From contig NC_068939.1 of assembly GCF_016801865.2 (NCBI RefSeq), forward strand, positions 157,078,136 through 157,142,135: a stretch of DNA of 64,000 nt, read 5' to 3'. The translations under genes were made by a program, and so were the position numbers. Positions 48,292-58,825 of this stretch are shown piece after piece. The number at the start of each line of letters is the position of its first letter. Position 1 is the stretch's first letter. Under the pieces are notes generated by a model, which saw only the letters and a program-made list of their open reading frames with translations, was not told the origin of the DNA and did not search any database. The DNA comes from Culex pipiens pallens (taxonomy: Eukaryota > Arthropoda > Insecta > Diptera > Culicidae).

Positions 48292-49201
48292 TTAGTGCGC
48301 TGACCACGGAGACGCACTGTCTTGTTTTTGCATGCTCATTTTCATTTCTTTCGTGTCGCTGTTTGTGTGCTTGGGTGCGTGGTTATTATAATTAAATAAT
48401 GGGGGGGGGGGGGGTCATTGTGCTAATGAATATTGTTGCGCGTCAGTCGAAGTCGTGATTATTCAGGTTATTTTTTTTGTGTGTGTGCTTTTGTGTCGCT
48501 GTTCGTATGGGGTGAGGGATTCTGGTAATTTTACTGTCTGCATGTAAATTTATCAACTCACTATATGATTTATATAATTGTTTATATTATTCCTCATTCT
48601 TTTCCTTTCCTGTAACATACCATCTCCTCATACCATATATGATCAAATTGTTTAATTTAACGAAACTTTCTAGAACAGCATGGGAACCATCTGGAGCATT
48701 TATATTTTAAATTACTGCAATTTTTTTACAGCTTCCTGGAATCATCTTGATTTTATTTATTATATTTATTATGTGTATTATATTTGTTTCATTTATTATT
48801 TTTACAAACTTACATGCTTATTATATAATACACTAAATACTCACATTTACACGTACAAACTTCCAAATCATGTAATACATTACGCATTCAACCATTTTCA
48901 TCGGCCCGATGAAATTCCTCTAACCCCCATTCCAAACCTCCCAAAAATATTCCGTTCACTTTTAAAAGTCGCATGGGTTCCCTGCACTTTTGCCACTAGT
49001 GAACAACAAAAACATCCCCTCCCAAATCCCCACGGGACTGTATGGGCGTAGCCTTGGAGCACAGTGTGGAAATTTACGTTCGTAGATATTTTTGGATGTA
49101 CCGGGCAGCAATCAAATTGTCTAAGAATATTGAATTGACCATTGTGGCACCCCCTACAGCGTGGTGCAGACCCGTTATGCTATGCTATGCTATGGTATGC
49201 T
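48292..49201 (+). mobile_element. Non-LTR retroposon insertion with (TATGC)n tail
   Basis: Flanked by a 28-bp direct repeat with one mismatch (48264-48291 and 49202-49229; core TTCAAAAATATTGAAGATTG). The insert ends in about five TATGC-type pentamers (49177-49200), a typical simple-repeat tail. A long TSD plus simple tail means LINE-type target-primed integration. No reverse transcriptase is present, so it is a 5'-truncated LINE or a SINE. It also contains a poly-G run at about 48402-48415. Confidence 0.85.
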
Positions 49202-49454
49202 AAATGTTTCAAAAATATTGAAGATTGGAACAATGAAAAACAAACGAGGTTATCTCTCAAAGTATCGCAAAGTTTTTCGATGTTTCAAATAAAAATATTT
49301 ATATATTTTTTTAATTTTCATTCAAACCCAAACTTTTAATATGGGCGATATAGGCCTTTAAAACAAAAATTTGCATTAAAGCAAAACGACGTAAACAAAT
49401 TGATCTAGGTGAATGAATTATGGTTATAACAAAGGACAAAAAAAACATTTCCAG

Positions 49455-50141
49455 TGTGTAAGCTTGTGTAAGCTTAGTCTCTAATATCAGTGGGATTTCT
49501 TTCATTTTTATTCCTTTAGCACAGAACGACACCATTTTCACTTAAACTCCAAAATATGTATTCTTAGATTTTCCTTAAGCTTATGGCAGCATTTCACTAT
49601 GCTTCTAAGATATGCCCCGTGGCATTTTGGTTGAATCTGTGCATCGTAGCACTTACACCGAATAATCAACTCCAACTCCCAACTGCAACTCTCAACTCCC
49701 ACTCTTAACTCTTTCCTAATTTCAACTACCCTGATTCTAAATCTAACTTAGGCTTTTATACTCTGAAGCGTTTTTAGTCAAGACGCATGCGCAATATTCA
49801 TCTCTACGGGAGTAGCTCAGCCACGTGCGTTTTGACTACACCGCGTTGATCTTGAAATCTTTCTGCTCGAAAATTCTCAGCAGGGATCCTGGCAGAGTTC
49901 ATGACCCTTCTATTTTTCGTTTTGTGCTTTTCCTTCCATCCTCCTACTGTATATATTTATGTCTTAACCTACGTGCTCCTAGAAATATAACACTTGACTC
50001 GTGTCAACATGTGTTAATGAGTGCATCTGAAGATGTTGCACTTCGTCTGATTGTAAAGACCAATGTACTTCTGACAAATTCTTCCCTGTTGGTCGAACTA
50101 AAAATCTAAATTTATATTCTGATTAACTGAGGGTCGCTACA
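49455..50141 (-). repeat. 3' LTR
   Basis: 687 bp. Read on the minus strand it has a TATA box (TATAAAAG, 49753-49760) and an AATAAA polyadenylation signal (49507-49512). Repeated CAACTCC-like motifs lie at 49666-49712. Starts TGTAGC and ends TTACACA in element sense. Confidence 0.95.
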
Positions 50142-51866
50142 TACCCTTACACTACCCAGCTAGATGTTTGTCTGCTAAGATAAGCATCTACTGTAAGCCT
50201 AACGCTGGTTCTTGATAAACGTTGATTTTGAAAAATATGTTTTTGTATATCTGAGTACTAAATATAATTGTTGTTCACGTTCTGTTGTCTCCTCTGCGTT
50301 GATATAATTGATAAAATAGCTGGCTTGATAATTCGTCGATGTTGTTCTTCACTTGACTTTTGGTTTGAAACTTGAAAACATTCAATAAACCACATAGATT
50401 GAGACATTTGACTTTGTTGATTTGACTATAGTGGATCAATTCTGCCAAACATTATTTGATACATTTTCCTTCTTGTCCTTGCCTTGATGCTTTTTCCTTA
50501 TTGCATAGAGATCTGCGTTAGTCCTTTTTTGTGTTCTGCAGTCGATAAAATTTTCGTGGACCTCAATCGAAACTTTTCATTCCATTCCATAAGATCTGAT
50601 TGTAGTGTACAGATCATGTTTCATCATTTTGCCATACTTGTTCCTTTCCATTAGATCCGAGAATTGTATTTGGATGTCTTGCCTTAATTGTCAGTTTTGA
50701 TATATATTTTTCCGGTTGAGAAGTTTTTTCTTCTGACTGAACAAACAGAAACTATTCCAAGTAATATAATTTAGCATCATAACCATTCTTTGCCTTGTAT
50801 CATATACTTCACTCCATCATTGTTATGTTCCACCATTTTTTTATACAACTCATCTCCTGTCTCAATTTTCTGCAATTTATGAATGCAATACTTCCAATAA
50901 TTCGTTGATGCCAAATGTGTTGTCCGAAATGTTGTAGTTGTATTGCTGCTATCCGCTGTATCCGAATGTTAACGTTTGATGATATTTGTGTTCGTGTAGG
51001 TGAGATTTTACATATTTGTGTAGTGTCGTGTTACAGATTTTTTTTTTTTTTTTTTTTGAATAATTTCCTAAGTGACTATCAATTTAACAATTCTTTGTTT
51101 AAAGTTGATATTAATCATTGTAGCAAAGTATATTATAATTATAATTTCCTAAGCCTATCCTGCATCTACTGCTCATTGTTTTTGTTTTTTTAGTTTAAAA
51201 TTTAATCGGATGCCTTTTTTTTACTCTAATAATTTTAAATCTACACTGGCATTGGCTAAAAAGTTTTTCAAAATATTAGTTTTTTTTATACTTACTCCGC
51301 TTACTCTCACGTTTTTTACTTCAGTTCATCGATAATATTTGTGTTTAAGGTGCGTTGTAAAGATTTTGTTTGCAAAATCCTCTTCCCCTCTCTTTTTTCC
51401 AGGTAGAATTAGGCTTGTTTGAATAAGGACCTAAATTTTTTCCTAAAATGAAACTAAATACATATTTTATCATGTGATGTGGGATAATCTATTTGTGTTT
51501 TCTCGACCCACACTGCATTTTATTTTTCACACACAAACACATGTATTCTGGGCTGCAGTCCCTTGTCCAATCATGCATCAAAACATCATTTATCCATCTC
51601 AATTATACTGTGATATCATTTATTGTACTGATCAGTAGAGTGCACTCTTTTACTTAATAATCCCATTAAATATAATTATTGACGTCTTTAAACATATGTT
51701 ATAATTATGTACCACGTGGATTTAATTTCAGTTCATGTTTTTTTTTACCTTGATAATCTTTCTTTGTCTGCACGTTGTAATTTATAATCTATATTCATCT
51801 TTTTACCTTCCCAATATCTTAGTCATTTGTTTATAATAAAATGCTTGTTCATAAATAAAATCCTCG
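50142..51866. other. Long noncoding stretch between pol and 3' LTR
   Basis: About 1.7 kb inside the retrotransposon with no long minus-strand frame, so no envelope gene is visible. A run of about 17 T lies near 51040-51056. A polypurine tract next to the 3' LTR is weak (GTAAGGGTA in element sense). It may be an untranslated 3' region or the remains of an env gene. Confidence 0.7.
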
Positions 51867-54800
51867 TTAATCATTGAATTTTCGCAATCTATTGTTGTGA
51901 ATCTTTTCCAACTTGTTTCCATTCTTAATTACTGTAGTTTGTTCACTTGGTAAATCAACAACTTCATATGGACCTCGCCATAAACTTTGTAACTTCTTTC
52001 CTACACCTGTGGGAATGGTTTCTACAATAACCAAATCCCCCCACCAAGGTTGCCATTCTTTTGCATCTTTGTCGTAAATTTCCTTTCTTTTATGTTTTGA
52101 AGCAATTACGTTTTCTACAGCTTTGTCGTGGACATTTTTAAAATTTGCTTTCATTTCCTTTATGTAATCATCGTAATTTAACTCTCTGTCAGTAATGTTA
52201 TAAACTGTATTTGGAATTCTCGCTAATCTTCCGTACAATAATTCAAATGGTGTAAATCCAGTAGACGAATTAATCGTTGTATTATACTGGAAAGTGAAAA
52301 ATGGAATTAATTGATCCCATGTTTGCGGATTCCCAACAATAAAGTTTCGCAAATAGATTTTCAGTTCTCTATTTGATCGTTCTACTAAATTTGCTTGTGG
52401 ATGATATGCACTTGTATTTATTTTCTTTATTTTCAAAATTTTGCATACATTTTTCAGTAAATTACTCATAAAATTTGTTCCTTGATCGGTAACTACCTCC
52501 AGTGGAGCACCATAGCGACAAATAAAATGTTCCACGAATGCTTTAGCGACAGTTGAGCTTTCCTGATCAGGCAATACAGCAACTGTTAAAAATCTTGTTA
52601 GATCATCTTGAATCACTAAACCATAACGATTATTGTCGTCAGATGGGGTTAATATTACAATATCCATGAATACTTTTTGTAAGGGTTCCGTTGAAGTCGT
52701 TGTTATCTTCATAGGAATCTTATTCTTGGGCCAAATCTTGTTCTTTTGGCACAGTTCACATTGTCTTACATAGTTTTCAATATCTCTACGCATGTTTTCC
52801 CATGTGAAAAGTGGACTTATACGTTGAAGCATTCTTTTACCTCCCACATGACCTCCAAGGGGAGCATCATGAAATTCTTTCAAAACCGTTTCTCTGTCTT
52901 CTAGTTTTACAAACATTCTGTCTTCATTAGATGCATATAGTGTAAACATTTTATCAAATTTTCCTGCCATAAATCTAAGAATATTGACATCGGGAAGTTG
53001 CTGTAAATTTCTAAATGAAATAATTTGAATATTTTTAGCTGATTTGGCAAAATCAGGACATTTAACAAAACTTTCTAACAAACCCTCAAATAATTCTTCT
53101 CTACTAGTAATTGAACGTTTTGATCCATTCAAAATAAAACCCCACAATTTGTTATCTGGAAATGAAAAAATTCTTCCATTTATATTGTCCTTCATACCAT
53201 GTGGTAGATCCACCAATTCACTTAGCTCTTTGAACGCTGTCTTACTATTAATGATGACAAAATTAGCATCTGTATTATTCACATTGATCATTGTTTTTGT
53301 AAATTTAAGTAAACTAAAATTAATTTCTTCTTTGTTTTGAGCATCGAAAAAGTCATCCAATGTAAACTTTTTCCATGAATCATCATCCTTTTTGTCCATA
53401 ATATCGATAGCCTGTAAGGAATCAATAGTTATGTCTAAATCATCATCATTGTCTGAAAGATTATCAGTAGTATAATTTGAATTCTGTTGTAATAAAGATT
53501 GATTACTTCGAACAGGTTTTGAGTTATCAATTAAATTTGAATTTTGACGTGTTTGTTGTCTAGTAACAACAGCAATTAAATTATTATTTGAACTTTCCGA
53601 AACATTTTCAATGTTTGCATTTGAATTTTCTTCGTGCTTGATACGAGAAAGAAAATCAGCAACAACATTCTCTTTTCCCTGTTTATATCGGATATCACAT
53701 CCAATACCTTGAATTTTTAATCTTAATTTGGAAAGAGTCGGTGAGGTCTCTTTTAGTCTCCAAATTACAATCAACGGCCTATGATCAGTATAAACAATAA
53801 ACTGTTGGTTAAAAATATAATGTTTAAAATATTCAACTGCCCAAACTATAGCGAGTAATTCTTTTTCAATAACGTGATACTTCTTTTCAGAAACACTTAA
53901 TGCTCTACTAGCATAAGCGATTGGGTTATCATTTGTTTTAGCATTTGATAACACGGCTCCAACAGCATAATCACTAGCATCTGTTGTAATGACAAAGGTA
54001 TCCTTATAATTCGGACGTACTAAAATTGGTTCTGAAATTAAGCAGTGTTTCAAATCATGGAACGCTTTTTCACACTCTTCAGTCCATTTAAATTTTACAT
54101 CCTTTTTCAATAAATTATTCAAATGTTTTCGCTTATCTGCCATATTCGGAATAAACTTGCCGTAAAAATTGATTGTTCCCAGAAATGAACGAACATCCTT
54201 AACATTTTGAGGACGTTTTAATTCTTTGATTGTTTTGATGTTATCATCTGTAGGCATAATTCCATGCTTATCAATCGTATGACCCAGGTAATTAATCTGT
54301 GTCTTCAGAATGGTACATTTTGATGTTTCTACCTTCAAATTATTTTGGTATAATGCTTCTAAAATCTTGAATAAGTTTTCATTATGTTCTTCAATAGTTT
54401 TTCCAAATACAATAATATCATCGAGATAAACAAATGCTTTAATTGGTTGAATCGAGTACAAAATAATATTCATTAATTTTTGAAATGTTGCTGGGCTATT
54501 TCTAAGACCCATAGGCATTCTTAAAAATTCATAATGTCCTTTTGAAGTTGAAAATGCAGTTTTAGCTGCATCTTTGGGGTTTATAGGTATCTGATAAAAA
54601 CCTGACTTTAAATCAATTGACGAAAAGTATTGTGCATCGCCAATGTTATCCAAAATTTCATTAATCAATGGAATCGGGAAAACAAAAGGTTTTGTTATCA
54701 TGTTTAGTGATCTGAAATCTACAACAATTCTATATTTCTGTTTGCCGTCAGCTCCAACCTTTTTTGGTATACATAAAACAGGAGCATTCCACGGGCTTTT

Positions 54801-55940
54801 ACTAGGTTTAATAATACCCAGTTTGAGCATTTCATCAATTTGCTCATCAATGTGCACTTTTGTTGCCTCAGGCATCCTATATTGCCTCTTATTAATGGGA
54901 ATATTTGTTGTGGTTTCTATTTCATGAATTGCTGCATCCGTAAAAGTCAATTCATCTCCTTCAATAAAAAATAATTTGTTAAATTTTTCAATCATAGAAA
55001 CAATTTCCTCAAAATTATGTTTATTCAAATGTTCTAGATTTACTAAATCAATTATTTTCTGAATTCTTTCCCTACCTTTAATGCTTTTTAAATTTTTGAA
55101 TTCCGTTACATCACCATCTTTATCAATGTCTAAATTTAATTCTGTTGGCATACAAGGTTGATCATCTAATTTATTTTCAAATCCATCACTTGTTTCATCA
55201 GAGTGTACAATATTTTCGCAAAACGCAACATTATTTAGTATTTCTCCTTCATACTTGACTTCTTGGTCTTTTTGAAAACCACTGGTATCATTTTGATAGT
55301 TAGTAACGCTTGATTCATTATTTTCAAAATTATTTTTCTTATAGATTTGATTTGATTCAACATTATTCGATTTAAAATATATTTTTGGCTTTTGTAATAC
55401 AATGAATTTAAAGTTTTTATCGATGAAGAGAGTGTGCTTCTTTAAAAATTCTGCTCCAATTATACCAGGCACAGACAAATTCTTCATAACATAGAATTTT
55501 GTGTTATAAATTGTTTTACCGATTAATAAATCAATAACCACCGATCCTATCGTTTCAGTTAATGTATTACCAATGCCAGTTAAAGTAATTTTGTCCTTAA
55601 AATTAACATGAGTGTAACCTATTTGATTCAAAATATTACTACTTATTACATTGACACTAGCACCTGTATCAAGTAAATAGTAAATAGAATGAAATGGATT
55701 TTGTTTAGATGAAATTCTTAATCTAAATTGAAGATAAGGAGTTAAAATTATTCTTAGTACTTCATGAGGAGGATTGTAGAATTTTCTCTGAGAAGTCAAA
55801 CTAAAATTATTACGAAAAATATTGTTACGATTTCTATAATACCTAGGAGCACGATAATTGTAGCGTCTGTTATATTGATTCGCATTTTGTCGGGTGTTTC
55901 GGACGCCAAAATGATCGAAAACCCCATCATTCAGTTTTTT
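51867..55940 (-). CDS. pol: Pol polyprotein (protease, RT, RNase H, integrase)
   Basis: Made as Gag-Pol by -1 frameshifting; the frame has no ATG near its start. The interval 55800-55940 encodes an Asn/Arg-rich linker. Counting residues from 55799: aspartic protease with DTGA at 44-47; reverse transcriptase, about 300-520, with YLDD at 458-461; RNase H with Asp607, Glu647, Asp672 and Asp715; a linker of about 240 residues rich in Asn and Asp; integrase with zinc-binding His977, His984, Cys1014 and Cys1017 and catalytic Asp1046, Asp1105 and Glu1140 (D-35-E spacing); and a C-terminal GPY module at 1276-1278. The total is 1,310 residues from 55799 to the TAA at 51867. No stops or missing catalytic residues, so it should be functional. 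Confidence 0.96.
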   Translation of the reverse strand, partial: KKLNDGVFDHFGVRNTRQNANQYNRRYNYRAPRYYRNRNNIFRNNFSLTSQRKFYNPPHEVLRIILTPYLQFRLRISSKQNPFHSIYYLLDTGASVNVISSNILNQIGYTHVNFKDKITLTGIGNTLTETIGSVVIDLLIGKTIYNTKFYVMKNLSVPGIIGAEFLKKHTLFIDKNFKFIVLQKPKIYFKSNNVESNQIYKKNNFENNESSVTNYQNDTSGFQKDQEVKYEGEILNNVAFCENIVHSDETSDGFENKLDDQPCMPTELNLDIDKDGDVTEFKNLKSIKGRERIQKIIDLVNLEHLNKHNFEEIVSMIEKFNKLFFIEGDELTFTDAAIHEIETTTNIPINKRQYRMPEATKVHIDEQIDEMLKLGIIKPSKSPWNAPVLCIPKKVGADGKQKYRIVVDFRSLNMITKPFVFPIPLINEILDNIGDAQYFSSIDLKSGFYQIPINPKDAAKTAFSTSKGHYEFLRMPMGLRNSPATFQKLMNIILYSIQPIKAFVYLDDIIVFGKTIEEHNENLFKILEALYQNNLKVETSKCTILKTQINYLGHTIDKHGIMPTDDNIKTIKELKRPQNVKDVRSFLGTINFYGKFIPNMADKRKHLNNLLKKDVKFKWTEECEKAFHDLKHCLISEPILVRPNYKDTFVITTDASDYAVGAVLSNAKTNDNPIAYASRALSVSEKKYHVIEKELLAIVWAVEYFKHYIFNQQFIVYTDHRPLIVIWRLKETSPTLSKLRLKIQGIGCDIRYKQGKENVVADFLSRIKHEENSNANIENVSESSNNNLIAVVTRQQTRQNSNLIDNSKPVRSNQSLLQQNSNYTTDNLSDNDDDLDITIDSLQAIDIMDKKDDDSWKKFTLDDFFDAQNKEEINFSLLKFTKTMINVNNTDANFVIINSKTAFKELSELVDLPHGMKDNINGRIFSFPDNKLWGFILNGSKRSITSREELFEGLLESFVKCPDFAKSAKNIQIISFRNLQQLPDVNILRFMAGKFDKMFTLYASNEDRMFVKLEDRETVLKEFHDAPLGGHVGGKRMLQRISPLFTWENMRRDIENYVRQCELCQKNKIWPKNKIPMKITTTSTEPLQKVFMDIVILTPSDDNNRYGLVIQDDLTRFLTVAVLPDQESSTVAKAFVEHFICRYGAPLEVVTDQGTNFMSNLLKNVCKILKIKKINTSAYHPQANLVERSNRELKIYLRNFIVGNPQTWDQLIPFFTFQYNTTINSSTGFTPFELLYGRLARIPNTVYNITDRELNYDDYIKEMKANFKNVHDKAVENVIASKHKRKEIYDKDAKEWQPWWGDLVIVETIPTGVGKKLQSLWRGPYEVVDLPSEQTTVIKNGNKLEKIHNNRLRKFND
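55892..55940 (-). promoter_or_regulatory. Programmed -1 ribosomal frameshift site (gag to pol)
   Basis: On the minus strand, A AAA AAC (55934-55940) sits in the gag frame immediately before the gag UGA. An 8-nt spacer (55926-55933) follows, then a stem: GGGGUUUUCG (from 55925) pairs with CGAAACACCC (55892-55901) as 3 + 5 base pairs around a 2x2 mismatch, with a 14-nt loop. Slipping back one base enters the pol frame, which is open from a stop at 55950-55952 through pol. Heptamer, spacer and stem match the standard -1 frameshift design. Confidence 0.88.
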
Positions 55941-56968
55941 CGCTGTGTATCAAATTGTTTAAAATTATTCCTGAATCGGTTTTGATGATATCTTTTGTTT
56001 GAGTAGTTATATTGATTTTGATAGTTAGTCAATCGATTTTGATGGGTTGAAAAGTTACGATTATCATTCACGTCTTGCTTTTGATTTGAAAATTCATTTT
56101 TAATGTTTTGTGAATTTAATCTTTGTTTGTCCTTGTACAAATTTTCAAATTCCTCATTACTAATTCTTTTTTCTTCTAGAATACTCAAAAAATCTCTAAA
56201 GTTTTGTATTGTTAAATTTCTTGCAGTTTGTTGCAAATAAGTATTCTTCAGTCCCGCAATAAAATGAATTCTTAGATTTTCCATTGCAAAGCTATCAACA
56301 TTTTTATCGATTTCTAAATCGAATAAAATTTCTAGTGCCCTGTTCTTGTATGCTTTAAAAGTTTCATGTTCGTACTGCGAAAGAGTATCGATCCGTTTGA
56401 AAATATTTAAAGGAGACTTTTTATCACCAAATTCATGTAACAAATTCTTTTCAATTTCTTCCCAAGTAAGTTTTAAAATAGTTTTAGTAAATGGTTTAGC
56501 TTTACCTTTTAATTTCAGTTGTATTACATTAATCAATGGTGTAAGAGAAACGCCTTTTGGAATTTTATTGTAAAAATAATTAATTTGATCAAGGAAAGAA
56601 TTTAAATCTTCTGATTTACCATAAAAATCTGGAATACACTTAAGCGCAGAATCCATTGGAAACTCGGTATCCTCCATCACATTCAATTTTAAATCTATCA
56701 AACGCTCTTCTTGATTTAGTTTACTTGCAAAACATTCAAGAGTTAACTGAAATGATTTGACAGTTTCATTAAAATTGTTCACAATCTTGTCATATTCTTT
56801 GGGAATTGAAATCTCTCGTAACTCAATCAATTTATCTTTGTAAGAATTGACTGTCACTTTTGCTTCTTTCATTTTTAAAACAATGTCTTCCTGTTCATTA
56901 GAAAAATTATTAAAAAGAAAATTCATTTCCTTAGCAAAATAATCATCTAGTTTCTTTAAATTATCCAT
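55931..56968 (-). CDS. gag: Gag protein of the LTR retrotransposon, 345 residues
   Basis: Structural protein that would assemble the virus-like particle around the element RNA. The ATG at 56968 is the first in frame; an upstream TTG in the same frame is not needed. The N-terminal third is acidic and helical. The middle (about residues 125-235) has the capsid-like pattern of Ty3/gypsy Gag, with FYGKSEDLNSFLDQINYFY and LTWEEIEKNLLHEFGD. The C-terminus is rich in Asn, Gln, Tyr, Arg and Lys and has no CCHC zinc knuckle; basic residues may bind RNA instead. The frame ends UGA right after the slippery heptamer, so most ribosomes would stop here and make Gag alone. Confidence 0.9.
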   Translation of the reverse strand: MDNLKKLDDYFAKEMNFLFNNFSNEQEDIVLKMKEAKVTVNSYKDKLIELREISIPKEYDKIVNNFNETVKSFQLTLECFASKLNQEERLIDLKLNVMEDTEFPMDSALKCIPDFYGKSEDLNSFLDQINYFYNKIPKGVSLTPLINVIQLKLKGKAKPFTKTILKLTWEEIEKNLLHEFGDKKSPLNIFKRIDTLSQYEHETFKAYKNRALEILFDLEIDKNVDSFAMENLRIHFIAGLKNTYLQQTARNLTIQNFRDFLSILEEKRISNEEFENLYKDKQRLNSQNIKNEFSNQKQDVNDNRNFSTHQNRLTNYQNQYNYSNKRYHQNRFRNNFKQFDTQRKN

Positions 56969-56986
56969 GTTGAAAGAATTTAACAA

Positions 56987-57365
56987 TTTCCCTTTTCAAA
57001 ATAACATTTAATTAAAAAAAATGCCCATGAACAAAATTATCCATTTCAATTTAATTACAAAAATAGTAAAATATTACAACTTACCCATTTTTCTTTGCTG
57101 GTTTTCTGAATGTTCTCCATGGCTGGCGGTTCGATGAAAAATATTTCGATAATCGTGATTTTAAAGCTTCAATCGTCACAAAACTGAAGTTGCTTTCCAT
57201 GGGTTTGGCTGGCGGATTGTCACATTTTTTCAATCATAATGGCTGGCGTTTGAACTGCCATCTTCACTCTTCACTAAATGTTTCCTTTGGCATTGGCTAG
57301 CGGTTCGACACTGGTTTTTTCACTAGTCAGCAAAAGCGTTCCTGTTTAATTTTCTTTAAACTTTT
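56987..57365 (-). promoter_or_regulatory. 5' leader with repeated GGCTGGCGG motif
   Basis: Leader between the primer-binding site and gag. GGCTGGCGGTTCG or a close variant occurs at 57121, 57207, 57241 and 57295 (plus-strand view). Spacing is irregular (86, 34 and 54 bp). The motif may bind a host factor or form a packaging signal; this is inference only. Confidence 0.5.
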
Positions 57366-57377
57366 CTGCTGTCACCA
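57366..57377 (-). promoter_or_regulatory. Primer-binding site
   Basis: Three bases after the 5' LTR on the minus strand is TGGTGACAGCAG. The TGG start pairs with the CCA end of a tRNA primer. The tRNA species is not identified from sequence alone. Confidence 0.7.
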
Positions 57378-57380
57378 CTT

Positions 57381-58067
57381 TGTGTAAGCTTGTGTAAGCT
57401 TAGTCTCTAATATCAGTGGGATTTCTTTCATTTTTATTCCTTTAGCACAGAACGACACCATTTTCACTTAAACTCCAAAATATGTATTCTTAGATTTTCC
57501 TTAAGCTTATGGCAGCATTTCACTATGCTTCTAAGATATGCCCCGTGGCATTTTGGTTGAATCTGTGCATCGTAGCACTTACACCGAATAATCAACTCCA
57601 ACTCCCAACTGCAACTCTCAACTCCCACTCTTAACTCTTTCCTAATTTCAACTACCCTGATTCTAAATCTAACTTAGGCTTTTATACTCTGAAGCGTTTT
57701 TAGTCAAGACGCATGCGCAATATTCATCTCTACGGGAGTAGCTCAGCCACGTGCGTTTTGACTACACCGCGTTGATCTTGAAATCTTTCTGCTCGAAAAT
57801 TCTCAGCAGGGATCCTGGCAGAGTTCATGACCCTTCTATTTTTCGTTTTGTGCTTTTCCTTCCATCCTTCTACTGTATATATTTATGTCTTAACCTACGT
57901 GCTCCTAGAAATATAACACTTGACTCGTGTCAACATGTGTTAATGAGTGCATCTGAAGATGTTGCACTTCGTCTGATTGTAAAGACCAATGTACTTCTGA
58001 CAAATTCTTCCCTGTTGGTCGAACTAAAAATCTAAATTTATATTCTGATTAACTGAGGGTCGCTACA
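57381..58067 (-). repeat. 5' LTR
   Basis: Same 687 bp as the 3' LTR with one substitution at 57869. The TATA box is at 57679-57686 (minus strand), so transcription should begin about 30 nt downstream, near 57650. This is the promoter copy that drives the element. Confidence 0.95.
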
Positions 58068-58071
58068 CCAG

Positions 58072-58825
58072 GAAGATAGCTGTTGTAAAATAACGATCTG
58101 GAACCCAATTTGCATCAATATCTTACCTAGGGGCAAGAAAGCGAGCTCTTGTATGAATATACCTAGTTACTTCCTGTAAACAAGTCGTCCTTTTGCATCC
58201 TTATCCTATTCTTTACAGTTGTTGCAAGGAGGGTTTAATTTTTGTTGTAATTTTAAATGATCTGTGAATCTAATCATTTGAATTTATTTTATAAAAAAAA
58301 AGAATTATATTGTAAAAATGTCTCCTAACCTCCCTCGTTCAACTCTGTAAAAACCAATATCTGAAGAGGCAACTCCTCGTCTCGACCTGCAACTCCCAAC
58401 CATCTTCCGGTCAGGATGTCGAGCTGCAAAGAAACGGATCGTGGTCGTTCCACCTTCTGGAACTGTAAAACCCCGCCAGATCCACTTCAGAGAGAGAGGG
58501 GAACATCAACAGTGGGGGAGTGAACCGGAAGAAGCGTAGCGAATCTGCCCTCTTCCGGGCAACCGTCGACCACAGTTTCCCCGAGAGCACCCGTTTGCCG
58601 GAGACAAAAACAAACCGGGAACACGAAGGACCGATTCGCCCCGAAGGAAAGACAATGAAACGGATGATGGAAAATTTTCCAGTCCCTTCAGCTTCTACTC
58701 CGTGGCTGAAATCGATCGATTGGATTTGTGGCCGGTTCTGGACAACGACCGGGCATTACCGAGAGTGATGAAGATGATGATGATGATGGGCGATTGGACG
58801 GGGTATGATAACGGTTGCATAACGG
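58072..58825. other. No gene recognised
   Basis: GC-richer unique sequence from about 58370 to 58800, with a TGA/ATG repeat near 58768. An 82-residue frame at 58520-58768 begins with GTG and has no domain. Confidence 0.35.

Larger units (their letters stand above)
49455..58067 (-). mobile_element. Full-length Ty3/gypsy LTR retrotransposon (TSD CCAG)
   Basis: 8,613 bp. Two 687-bp LTRs in direct orientation (49455-50141 and 57381-58067) start TGTGTAAGC and end GCTACA in plus-strand view. They differ at one position only (C at 49943, T at 57869). CCAG flanks the element at 49451-49454 and 58068-58071. In minus-strand order: 5' LTR, primer-binding site, leader, gag, frameshift site, pol (protease, reverse transcriptase, RNase H, integrase), about 1.7 kb without a long frame, 3' LTR. 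The domain order with integrase last identifies Ty3/gypsy. With intact frames and nearly identical LTRs the insertion is very recent. Confidence 0.97.

Noticed and set aside
50915..51193. Possible envelope or accessory frame in the retrotransposon 3' block
   Set aside because: Plus-strand only, opposite to the element, AT-rich and interrupted by a poly-T run.
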